From: Bacteroidales bacterium
GTDB taxonomy: Bacteria; Bacteroidota; Bacteroidia; Bacteroidales; VadinHA17
Length of the DNA stretch: 8,380 nucleotides
Direction: 5' to 3'
NCBI GenBank assembly: GCA_025455535.1
Contig: JALOMM010000179.1
Coordinates: forward strand, 1-8,380
This document shows positions 1-5,572 of this stretch, piece after piece. The notes below the pieces were generated by a model. That model was not told where the DNA came from. It made no database searches and saw nothing but the letters and a program-made list of their open reading frames with translations. A program made the position numbers and the translations under genes. The first letter of the stretch is position 1. Each line of letters starts with the position of its first letter.

Positions 1-33
1 GGGCAAGGGGCAGGGAGCAAGGGGCAGGGAGCG
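1..33. repeat. G-rich 14-bp tandem repeat (two copies)
   Basis: The unit gcaaggggcaggga occurs twice back to back at 3-16 and 17-30, and the window edge may cut a longer array. Related G-rich words appear in reverse complement at 1391-1420, beyond the glycosyltransferase gene, so the two blocks face each other. No coding potential is evident. The function is unknown. Comparable low-complexity words can occur between genes in some Bacteroidota, but that is recollection and not shown here. Confidence 0.8.
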
Positions 34-42
34 TAGAGCGTA

Positions 43-70
43 TTTGCGATTTGCGATTTGCGATTTGCGA
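43..70. repeat. Heptamer tandem array, tttgcga x4
   Basis: Four perfect copies of tttgcga run without interruption at 43-49, 50-56, 57-63 and 64-70 and end in a run of six T. Each copy contains TTTG, which is the Bacteroidota -33 word, so the array offers a ladder of possible -33 elements upstream of the glycosyltransferase. Perfect short arrays like this can change copy number by slippage. Confidence 0.9.
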
Positions 71-93
71 TTTTTTCTTGTCTTTTATCTTTT
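64..93 (+). promoter_or_regulatory. Possible promoter built from the repeat arrays
   Basis: TTTG at 64-67 (last tttgcga copy) and TATCTTTT at 86-93 (first ttttatc junction) are 18 bp apart, close to the 19-21 bp expected for the Bacteroidota -33/-7 pair. The -7 word has T where the consensus has G. This is the best promoter-like arrangement I can find in front of the glycosyltransferase, but the low complexity of the region makes a chance match likely. Confidence 0.22.
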
Positions 94-103
94 ATCTTTT
101 ATC
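83..103. repeat. Heptamer tandem array, ttttatc x3
   Basis: Three perfect copies of ttttatc lie at 83-89, 90-96 and 97-103. Each junction between copies creates TATCTTTT, one base from the Bacteroidota -7 element TAnnTTTG. A similar heptamer, ttttaac or ttttgac, is found in reverse complement just after the gene at 1276-1289, so this array has an approximate mirror partner. Confidence 0.9.
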
Positions 104-110
104 TTGATCT

Positions 111-144
111 GACCTTCAGACCTCAGACCTTAAGACCTTAAGAC
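111..144. repeat. gaccttcagacct / taagacct repeat block, left arm of an inverted repeat
   Basis: The block contains gaccttcagacct (111-123), cagaccttaaga (124-135) and a further taagac copy (139-144), ending 3 bp before the glycosyltransferase ATG. Its reverse complement, lacking one 7-bp unit, is found immediately after the stop codon at 1258-1275. The two arms thus abut both ends of the gene. The block also occupies the place where a ribosome binding site would be, and no Shine-Dalgarno sequence is visible. Confidence 0.85.
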
Positions 145-147
145 AAA

Positions 148-1257
148 ATGTGGTGGCTGATAATACCGGTGGCATTCTATTCCCTGGGAATACTGTGGCT
201 GTGGCTGATTCTTGTAAGGAACAGTGACGAGCCTGTGCAGGCAACAGACAGCAGACCTGCAGTGTCGGTTGTTGTCGCCTGCCGCAACGAGGCAAAGACC
301 ATTACCTCGCTGCTGGGCTGCCTGGCAGAGCAGGATTATCCACACGAGCTGCTGGAGATAATAATTGTGAATGACCGCTCGACTGACAGAACGCCTGTTG
401 CAGTGAGTGAGTTCATTGCTGCCGGCAGGCTTCATTCAACGCCGGATATCAGGCTTATTTACAATACTGGTTCGGGCAAGAAGAGCGCCGTACGGCTTGG
501 TGTCAGGAGCTCGAAGGGGGAGCTTATACTTACCACTGATGCCGACTGCGTTGTAGGGAGAGGGTGGGTAAGTGCCATGGCCGGTCTTTTTGTGGCGACA
601 GGTGCCGATATGGTACTGGGTGAGGTTTACCAGCGTGGCGGAAGAGGCTTTGCGTCGCGTTTCGGAATGATGGAGTTCTCGGCGTTACAGGCTGTCAGTG
701 AGGCTGCCGTGCTGTCGGGACATCCGGTGATGTGCAACGGAGCCAACATGGGGTTCAGGAGGGATATCTACATGCGTCACTCGGGTGAGTTGCGTGATGA
801 CATTGCCTCTGGTGACGATATCTTTCTTCTGCATGCTGTCAAGCGTGCGGGCGGGGTGATAAGGTATGCGGGCGGTGGTGCGGCGGCGGCGGAGACAGCC
901 GGGGCTGTCACGGCTGCGGCGCTGCTGCGGCAGAGGGCGCGCTGGGCGTCGAAGAGCTTTGCATACAGGGACACTGCGACCCTCACCCTCGCCGCAGCCA
1001 CGGCGGCGTGCAACGCCGCCGTCGCCGCCGCCGTCATCACAGGAATATTATCCTCCAATCTCATCCTTCCTGCAACGCTCTACGCTACCCGCCTGATACC
1101 CGACTACCTTATTACATACCGTAACATCAAAAAGAGAGAGGAGCATATGCCCCTCCCCTACTTTATATTGTCTGAACTGATCTACCCCTTCTACTTCGTC
1201 GTGGTCGCCCTCCTTGCAGCGTTTCCGTCATCACGGAGATTCAGCCGCCACGTATAG
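148..1257 (+). CDS. Membrane-anchored family 2 glycosyltransferase
   Basis: A 369-residue GT2 enzyme, expected to transfer a sugar from a nucleotide donor at the inner face of the membrane, probably for a surface glycan; acceptor and donor are unknown. Residues 3-23 form a membrane anchor. The GT-A fold is shown by VSVVVACRNEA (39-49), VNDRSTD (74-80), the DxD motif DADC (131-134), CNGANMGFRR (196-205), GDD (222-224, likely catalytic base) and QRARW (262-266, the QxxRW motif). Two hydrophobic stretches follow near 279-302 and 336-358. ATG at 148 is used because it begins the anchor; there is no Shine-Dalgarno sequence. Residues 241-298 are unusually rich in alanine and encoded by GC-rich DNA, and the strand composition flips near 970, yet the frame stays intact. 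The gene stands alone, converges with recQ and is framed by repeat arrays. GT2 assignment is secure; a specific pathway is not. Confidence 0.9.
   Translation: MWWLIIPVAFYSLGILWLWLILVRNSDEPVQATDSRPAVSVVVACRNEAKTITSLLGCLAEQDYPHELLEIIIVNDRSTDRTPVAVSEFIAAGRLHSTPDIRLIYNTGSGKKSAVRLGVRSSKGELILTTDADCVVGRGWVSAMAGLFVATGADMVLGEVYQRGGRGFASRFGMMEFSALQAVSEAAVLSGHPVMCNGANMGFRRDIYMRHSGELRDDIASGDDIFLLHAVKRAGGVIRYAGGGAAAAETAGAVTAAALLRQRARWASKSFAYRDTATLTLAAATAACNAAVAAAVITGILSSNLILPATLYATRLIPDYLITYRNIKKREEHMPLPYFILSELIYPFYFVVVALLAAFPSSRRFSRHV
1000..1022. repeat. Perfect 10-bp inverted repeat with 3-nt loop inside the glycosyltransferase gene
   Basis: ACGGCGGCGT (1000-1009) and ACGCCGCCGT (1013-1022) are exact reverse complements separated by GCA. 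The stem is almost entirely G-C pairs and would form a very stable hairpin in DNA or mRNA. It lies in the alanine-rich segment, so runs of GCC/GCG codons can account for part of it. There is no T-tract after it, so it is not a standard terminator. Confidence 0.85.
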
Positions 1258-1275
1258 TCTTAAGGTCTGAAGGTC
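1258..1275. repeat. Right arm of the inverted repeat flanking the glycosyltransferase
   Basis: These 18 bases directly follow the stop codon and are the reverse complement of gaccttcagaccttaaga. They match the block at 111-135 except that one 7-bp cagacct unit is missing. The arms are about 1.1 kb apart and enclose exactly the coding sequence. Confidence 0.85.
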
Positions 1276-1296
1276 AAAAGTTAAAAGTTTAAAGTC
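1276..1296. repeat. Heptamer array, aaaagtt-like, about three copies
   Basis: Two perfect copies of aaaagtt (1276-1282, 1283-1289) are followed by a diverged copy taaagtc (1290-1296). Read on the minus strand the unit is ttttaac or ttttgac, one or two bases from the ttttatc array at 83-103, and it sits in the matching position just outside the gacctt block. Confidence 0.75.
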
Positions 1297-1350
1297 CGTA
1301 AAGTCAGAATCCTTTGCAAACACCAGGCTAAGTGTCTGATCACCAGCCCA

Positions 1351-1371
1351 TAATTCTTAATTCTTAATTCT
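1351..1371. repeat. Heptamer array, taattct x3
   Basis: Three perfect copies of taattct lie at 1351-1357, 1358-1364 and 1365-1371 and a broken fourth begins at 1372. It lies between the convergent ends of the glycosyltransferase and recQ genes. The unit length of seven is shared with the other arrays around the glycosyltransferase. No left-hand counterpart is seen. Confidence 0.85.
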
Positions 1372-1390
1372 TAACTGCCCCCATCAGCCT

Positions 1391-1420
1391 GCCCCTCGCT
1401 CCTTGCTCCATGCCCCATGC
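1391..1420. repeat. C-rich repeat block, mirror of the G-rich block at 1-33
   Basis: On the minus strand this reads gcatggggcatggagcaagg followed by agcgaggggc, built of the same words (ggggca, gagcaagg, gagcg) as the array at 1-33. It ends 9 bp before the recQ stop codon. It may form weak hairpins but has no T-tract, so I do not call it a terminator. Confidence 0.6.
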
Positions 1421-1429
1421 TAGTTACCC

Positions 1430-3583
1430 TCAGCCAGCACCTTTATCCGCCTCGTCCTCGAACTCACCCGCCAGCTCCTTGATCGCCTCATCCAGCGAGC
1501 CCGTCTCGGCCTCCTCCATGAAGAATGAGTAGATATCCTGCTGACGGTCCTCATCTATAACCGCATCGACGTAATAGTCAATGTTCAGCTTCGTTCCGGA
1601 GCTGACAATGGCCTCAATCTCGGAAAGCAGGTCCTCGAACTCTATCCCCTTCGCATCGGCAATATCCTCAAGCGGCATCTTCCTGTCAATACTCTGAATG
1701 ATATAGACCTTCAGTCCCGACTTGTTTACAACTGACCTGACAACCATGTCCTGTGGCCTGATGATCTCCTTGTCGGCAACATAGCTCTTTATGACCTCCA
1801 CAACCTCCTTCCCGTAGCGCTGAGCCTTGCCGGCTCCGATACCCGTTATGTTCTGCAGTTCTTCAAGGGTGACCGGATACTGTATCGCCATCTCCTCCAG
1901 CGACGGGTCCTGGAAGATATTATACGGGGGCTGGTTGGCCTGCTTTGATATCTTCTTCCTCAGATCCTTCAGGATACTCAGCAGCTCTTCATCAGCTGCA
2001 GCAGTGCGCGCACCGAATGAGGCCTCCTCGTCTTCAGACTCGGAATAATCGTGGTCCTCATTGAGCATGAAGCTCTGCGGCTTCTCCAGGAACTGGTGAC
2101 CTTTGGGAGTCAGCCCCAGAAGACCGTAATTCTCTATGTCCTTGTTTAACAGCTTATTGATGAGCGCCTGCCTGATGACCATGTTCCAGAAACGCTCATC
2201 CTTCTCCTCATCTATCCCGAAGGTTTCGAGCTTGTGATGCTTATATGACTTGATAGCCGAGTTAAGTGTCCCGGCCAGTATCTTGGCTATATGGTCTGCC
2301 TTGTGCTTCTCCTTGACTGCCAGCACCGTCTCAAGGACGTTCACAACATACTCCGAGCCCTCAAACTGTGTCTTGGGATGGAGGCAGTTATCGCATGCCT
2401 CACAGTTCTCCTGCCTGTACTCTTCACCGAAATAGTGCAGCAGGAGCCTGCGCCGGCATGTCGACGATTCTGCATACGACACGGTCTCGAGCAGCAACTG
2501 TTTTCCTATCTCCTGCTCGGCAATAGGTTTGCCCTGCATGAATTTCTCAAGCTTGACAATATCATCATAACTGTAGTATGCAATGCAGCGACCCTCTCCC
2601 CCGTCACGCCCCGAGCGGCCGGTCTCCTGGTAATAACCTTCAAGGCTCTTGGGCATGTCATAGTGTATGACATACCTTACATCCGGCTTGTCAATGCCCA
2701 TCCCGAAGGCTATGGTGGCAACAATCACATCAACCTCCTCCATCAGGAACTTATCCTGGTTCGTGGTCCTGGTGACAGAGTCCATACCCGCATGGTATGC
2801 CAGCGCCTTAATATCATTCACTTTCAGCGTCTCTGCAAGCTCTTCGACCTTCTTGCGGCTGAGACAGTAGATGATCCCTGATTTGCCAGGGTTGTTCTTA
2901 ATGTATTTTATGATCTCGCGCGCGGCGTCCTGCTTGGCCTTTACCTCGTAATAAAGGTTCGGCCTGTTGAATGACGACTTGAATATCTGTGAATCGGTAA
3001 TGCCAAGGTTCTTCATTATGTCATGCTGCACCTTGGGTGTGGCCGTAGCCGTGAGTGCTATTATGGGCGCACGGGTGATAGTATCAATTATAGGACGAAT
3101 GCGCCGGTATTCAGGCCTGAAGTCGTGCCCCCACTCTGATATACAGTGAGCCTCATCAACTGCATAGAATGAAACCTTCACGCTCCGCAGAAAATCGATG
3201 TTCTCATCCTTCGTCAGTGACTCGGGGGCAACATACAGTAACTTGGTCTTACCCTGTATGACATCCTGCCTGACCCGTGTTATGGCAGTCTTGGTAAGTG
3301 AAGAGTTGAGGAAATGTGCGACGTCATCGGTAGTGTTGAAGTTGCGCATCGCATCAACCTGGTTCTTCATCAGTGCTATCAGGGGTGAGATGACAACAGC
3401 AGTGCCCTGCATCATGACAGCAGGCAACTGGTAGCAGAGCGACTTGCCTCCGCCGGTAGGCATCAGCACAAAGGTGTCACTGCCGCTGAGAACACTCTTT
3501 ATGATCTCCTCCTGATTACCCTTGAAAGTATCAAACCCAAAGTAACGCTTCAGATAATCATGTATAGAATTATCATCAAACAT
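1430..3583 (-). CDS. recQ: ATP-dependent DNA helicase RecQ
   Basis: A 717-residue superfamily 2, 3'-to-5' DNA helicase of recombination and replication-fork repair. Visible motifs are Walker A MPTGGGKS (41-48), DEAH (143-146), ALTATAT (176-182), and motif VI QETGRSGRDG (319-328). Zinc-binding cysteines are C376, C394, C397 and C400, followed by the RQC winged-helix region (about 410-510) and an HRDC domain (about 531-607) containing ITGIGAGKAQRYG. A further acidic C-terminal region of about 110 residues makes it longer than E. coli RecQ (about 610 residues); to my knowledge this long form is usual in Bacteroidota. ATG at 3583 follows a strong G-rich ribosome binding site and an exact phylum-type promoter. 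It is transcribed away from tatC and converges on the glycosyltransferase gene. All core motifs are intact. Confidence 0.97.
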   Translation of the reverse strand: MFDDNSIHDYLKRYFGFDTFKGNQEEIIKSVLSGSDTFVLMPTGGGKSLCYQLPAVMMQGTAVVISPLIALMKNQVDAMRNFNTTDDVAHFLNSSLTKTAITRVRQDVIQGKTKLLYVAPESLTKDENIDFLRSVKVSFYAVDEAHCISEWGHDFRPEYRRIRPIIDTITRAPIIALTATATPKVQHDIMKNLGITDSQIFKSSFNRPNLYYEVKAKQDAAREIIKYIKNNPGKSGIIYCLSRKKVEELAETLKVNDIKALAYHAGMDSVTRTTNQDKFLMEEVDVIVATIAFGMGIDKPDVRYVIHYDMPKSLEGYYQETGRSGRDGGEGRCIAYYSYDDIVKLEKFMQGKPIAEQEIGKQLLLETVSYAESSTCRRRLLLHYFGEEYRQENCEACDNCLHPKTQFEGSEYVVNVLETVLAVKEKHKADHIAKILAGTLNSAIKSYKHHKLETFGIDEEKDERFWNMVIRQALINKLLNKDIENYGLLGLTPKGHQFLEKPQSFMLNEDHDYSESEDEEASFGARTAAADEELLSILKDLRKKISKQANQPPYNIFQDPSLEEMAIQYPVTLEELQNITGIGAGKAQRYGKEVVEVIKSYVADKEIIRPQDMVVRSVVNKSGLKVYIIQSIDRKMPLEDIADAKGIEFEDLLSEIEAIVSSGTKLNIDYYVDAVIDEDRQQDIYSFFMEEAETGSLDEAIKELAGEFEDEADKGAG

Positions 3584-3589
3584 TTTAAT

Positions 3590-3597
3590 CTCCCCCC
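3590..3597 (-). promoter_or_regulatory. recQ ribosome binding site (GGGGGGAG)
   Basis: On the minus strand GGGGGGAG lies 6 nt before the recQ ATG, a strong purine-rich site that fixes the start codon. It stands out because tig, clpP and the glycosyltransferase have no recognisable site. The run of six G could slip and shift the spacing by one base. Confidence 0.6.
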
Positions 3598-3671
3598 TGC
3601 ATTAAAACCTGAAATAGAGTAAGACAATAAACCAAGGTACTAACTTTTGCATTCAATCTCGTCCTTTATAT

Positions 3672-3703
3672 CAAAATTAAGCTAATTTCAATCATATATC
3701 AAA
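3672..3703 (-). promoter_or_regulatory. Bacteroidota-type promoter of recQ
   Basis: On the minus strand TTTG (3703-3700) is followed after 20 bp by TAATTTTG (3679-3672), an exact match to the known Bacteroidota -33 TTTG / -7 TAnnTTTG consensus at a normal spacing. Transcription would begin near 3665, giving a leader of roughly 80 nt before recQ. Confidence 0.7.
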
Positions 3704-3790
3704 TCTTTTATCCCAAAAGAGAAAATAAAAACGTTTGGTTTGAAAAATAAGATTTAGCATCTTTACACCCCTTAAAATAAGGCACGTCTG

Positions 3791-4648
3791 ATGCTTGGCA
3801 AAAAGAAAAAGAGAGGCGAAGGTGAAGGTGAGATGACCTTTCTGCAGCACCTGGAAGAGCTGCGGTGGCATCTGATAAGGGCCTTTATTGCTGTTGTAGC
3901 CGGCGCCATCGTGGCCTTTGTCTTCAAAGACATCATCTTCGATCATATCATTCTCGCACCCAACAATCCGGATTTTATAACCAACAGGCTCCTCTGCCAG
4001 CTTGCCGAACTGGTCAAAGTGCCTGTTCTCTGCATCAATCAGAACCCGATCGAGCTCATCAGCATCAAGATGGCGGGACAGTTTACGACACATATCAACA
4101 TCTCCCTCATTGCCGGTCTTATCCTGGCATTTCCATATGTCTTCTGGGAGTTCTGGTCATTCTTCAAGCCTGCCCTGTACGAGAAGGAAGCCAGGTACGC
4201 ACGGGGAGCTGTTTTCTCCGCATCGCTGCTATTCATGTTGGGCATTATGTTCGGCTACTTTGTAATAACTCCCCTGTCAATCAATTTTCTTGGCAGTTAC
4301 CGTGTCAGTGACCTGGTGCATAACCAGATCAACATCTCTTCCTACATTGGTTCGGTGACATCGGTGGCTCTTGCGGCAGGATTGACCTTCGAACTGCCAA
4401 TAGTGGCTTTCTTCCTTACCAGGATAGGGGTCATCACGCCGGAATTCATGCGTAAATACCGCAAGCACTCAATAGTTGTGATAATTGTCATCGCAGCCGT
4501 GATCACTCCCCCTGACGTCTTCAGCCAGATACTTGTCTCACTGCCGTTGCTGTTGTTATATGAAGTGAGTATCTTTATTGCTGCCAGGGTGGTGAAGAAA
4601 CGGGCAATCGATGATGCAGCCCGAGAAGCCGCAGAGTCAGCGCAATAA
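3791..4648 (+). CDS. tatC: Sec-independent protein translocase subunit TatC
   Basis: TatC is the inner-membrane receptor of the twin-arginine pathway; it binds RR signal peptides and exports folded proteins with TatA. The 285-residue protein has six hydrophobic segments near 27-46, 101-122, 138-160, 185-208, 226-239 and 244-265. Diagnostic residues are present: HLEELR (20-25) with E23 and R25 matching E. coli E15 and R17, FKPALYEKE (125-133), FELP (200-203) with the buried glutamate E201, and ITPPDVFSQ (238-246). The first periplasmic loop is longer than in E. coli (about 47-100) and holds two cysteines (C69, C81). ATG at 3791 has a weak AAGG 8 nt upstream; ATG at 3833 is an alternative that would remove a Lys/Glu-rich 14-residue lead. 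lptB follows after 10 bp. No tatA lies in the window, and I find no clear promoter. Confidence 0.96.
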   Translation: MLGKKKKRGEGEGEMTFLQHLEELRWHLIRAFIAVVAGAIVAFVFKDIIFDHIILAPNNPDFITNRLLCQLAELVKVPVLCINQNPIELISIKMAGQFTTHINISLIAGLILAFPYVFWEFWSFFKPALYEKEARYARGAVFSASLLFMLGIMFGYFVITPLSINFLGSYRVSDLVHNQINISSYIGSVTSVALAAGLTFELPIVAFFLTRIGVITPEFMRKYRKHSIVVIIVIAAVITPPDVFSQILVSLPLLLLYEVSIFIAARVVKKRAIDDAAREAAESAQ

Positions 4649-4658
4649 AACAGGACCG

Positions 4659-5384
4659 ATGAAACTCTATACTACAGACCTTATAAAGAGATACAAGACC
4701 CGTACCGTCGTGAACGAGGTCTCCGTCGAGGTCGAGCAGGGTGAGATAGTCGGTCTCCTCGGCCCCAACGGAGCCGGAAAGACCACGACTTTCTATATGA
4801 TCGTCGGCCTCATAAAACCCAACGGAGGCAATATCTACCTCGATAATATCAACCTGACCAATTTCCCCATGTACCGGAGGGCGCGACTGGGAATAGGATA
4901 CCTGGCACAGGAGGCCTCCGTCTTCAGGCAGATGAGCGTCGAGGATAATATCCTTTCTGTGATGGAACTCTCTGACATGGGTGTTGATGAGCGGCATGAG
5001 CGCCTTGAGTCACTGCTCTCCGAGTTCGGTCTCGCAAGGATCCGCAAGAGCCTCGGCATTCAGCTCTCAGGAGGCGAGCGGCGCCGCACGGAGATAGCCC
5101 GCGCACTGGCACTTAAACCGAGATTTATCCTGCTCGATGAACCTTTTGCCGGTGTTGACCCTATCGCCGTGGAAGATATCCAGGAGATCGTCTCTCATCT
5201 TAAGGACAAGAACATCGGGATCCTCATTACCGACCATAACGTCCATGAGACCCTTTCAATAACAGACAGGGCCTATCTTCTCTTCGAGGGTAAGATACTG
5301 AAGCAGGGGACTTCGGCACAGCTTGCTGATGATGAACAGGTAAGGAACGTCTATCTCGGTAAGAACTTCGAACTCAGGAGGTAA
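4659..5384 (+). CDS. lptB: LPS export ABC transporter ATPase LptB
   Basis: LptB is the cytoplasmic ATPase that, with LptF and LptG, extracts LPS from the inner membrane and drives it along the Lpt bridge to the outer membrane. The 241-residue product has Walker A GPNGAGKT (35-42), Q-loop Q84, ASVFR (86-90, with F89-R90 matching the E. coli F90-R91 pair that contacts LptF/G), signature LSGGERRR (136-143), Walker B FILLDE (156-161), D-loop AGVD (164-167) and H193. Start: an in-frame ATG at 4611 would overlap tatC by 38 bp and add 16 unrelated residues; ATG at 4659 gives the family length, the expected MKLYT-like beginning and has AGGA just upstream. The 10-bp gap to tatC implies cotranscription. 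No LptF/G/A/C gene is in the window. It resembles other branched-chain-type ATPases, but the [12 protein letters not shown] and TDHNVHETL segments favour LptB. Confidence 0.95.
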   Translation: MKLYTTDLIKRYKTRTVVNEVSVEVEQGEIVGLLGPNGAGKTTTFYMIVGLIKPNGGNIYLDNINLTNFPMYRRARLGIGYLAQEASVFRQMSVEDNILSVMELSDMGVDERHERLESLLSEFGLARIRKSLGIQLSGGERRRTEIARALALKPRFILLDEPFAGVDPIAVEDIQEIVSHLKDKNIGILITDHNVHETLSITDRAYLLFEGKILKQGTSAQLADDEQVRNVYLGKNFELRR

Positions 5385-5398
5385 TTTAACATTCCGCT

Positions 5399-5428
5399 TT
5401 TGATACTTCGTATTATTTACTAATTTTG
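5399..5428 (+). promoter_or_regulatory. Bacteroidota-type promoter of the tRNA-Leu gene
   Basis: TTTG (5399-5402) and TAATTTTG (5421-5428) are 18 bp apart, an exact -7 match at near-normal spacing. The predicted start, near 5433-5436, would lie only a few bases before the mature tRNA 5' end at 5440, as expected for a tRNA gene. The site lies in the 55-bp gap after lptB and may also transcribe tig. Confidence 0.65.
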
Positions 5429-5439
5429 CGCCGGATTTT

Positions 5440-5521
5440 GCGGATGTGTCGTAATTGGTAGCCGAGCAAGACTTAGGATCTTGTGCCTCAGGGCGTGGGG
5501 GTTCGAGTCCCTTCATCCGCA
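5440..5521 (+). tRNA. trnL: tRNA-Leu, anticodon TAG
   Basis: An 82-nt type II tRNA. The acceptor stem pairs GCGGATG (5440-5446) with CATCCGC (5514-5520), with discriminator A at 5521. The D-stem pairs TCG with CGA around a TAATTGGTAGC loop. The anticodon stem CAAGA/TCTTG (5467-5471, 5479-5483) encloses CTTAGGA with anticodon TAG at 5474-5476, reading CTA and other CTN leucine codons. The long variable arm (5484-5496, GCC/GGC stem) is diagnostic of Leu/Ser/Tyr, and the T-arm has GGGGG-TTCGAGT-CCCTT with two G-T pairs. The 3' CCA is not encoded. It lies 51 bp before tig. Confidence 0.97.
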
Positions 5522-5572
5522 CACAAAACGACGATCAGGCGGTTTTTAAATCGACAGTTAATTTTACTATAT

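Noticed and set aside
43..103. Short tandem arrays as a CRISPR array
   Set aside because: The units are 7 bp and contiguous, with no spacers and no cas genes nearby.
777..1064. Minus-strand alanine-rich open frame opposite the glycosyltransferase
   Set aside because: It is the antisense shadow of the GC-rich region and shows no family motif or start context.
866..1096. Arginine-rich open frame on the plus strand inside the glycosyltransferase gene
   Set aside because: It is a shifted reading of the GC-rich alanine tract; the glycosyltransferase frame carries recognisable motifs (GDD, QRARW) across the same bases.
1..1420. Insertion sequence around the glycosyltransferase
   Set aside because: No transposase or recombinase is encoded, and the mirrored repeats are low-complexity words and not clean terminal inverted repeats with a target duplication.
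1258..1429. Rho-independent terminator between the convergent genes
   Set aside because: No G-C-rich hairpin followed by a T-tract is present on either strand; the region is filled by tandem repeats.
2291..2881. 196-residue plus-strand open frame opposite recQ
   Set aside because: It is antisense to RecQ motif VI and zinc-site coding sequence, with no recognisable domain or promoter.
4611..4658. Upstream in-frame start for lptB
   Set aside because: It would overlap the tatC end and add residues that do not fit LptB; the ATG at 4659 gives the family length and N-terminus.
5559..5566. TAATTTTA as a tig promoter giving a leaderless message
   Set aside because: The last base differs from consensus and no TTTG lies at the -33 distance.
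5483..5572. Upstream in-frame start for tig
   Set aside because: It lies inside the tRNA-Leu gene; the conserved trigger factor N-terminus begins at 5573.
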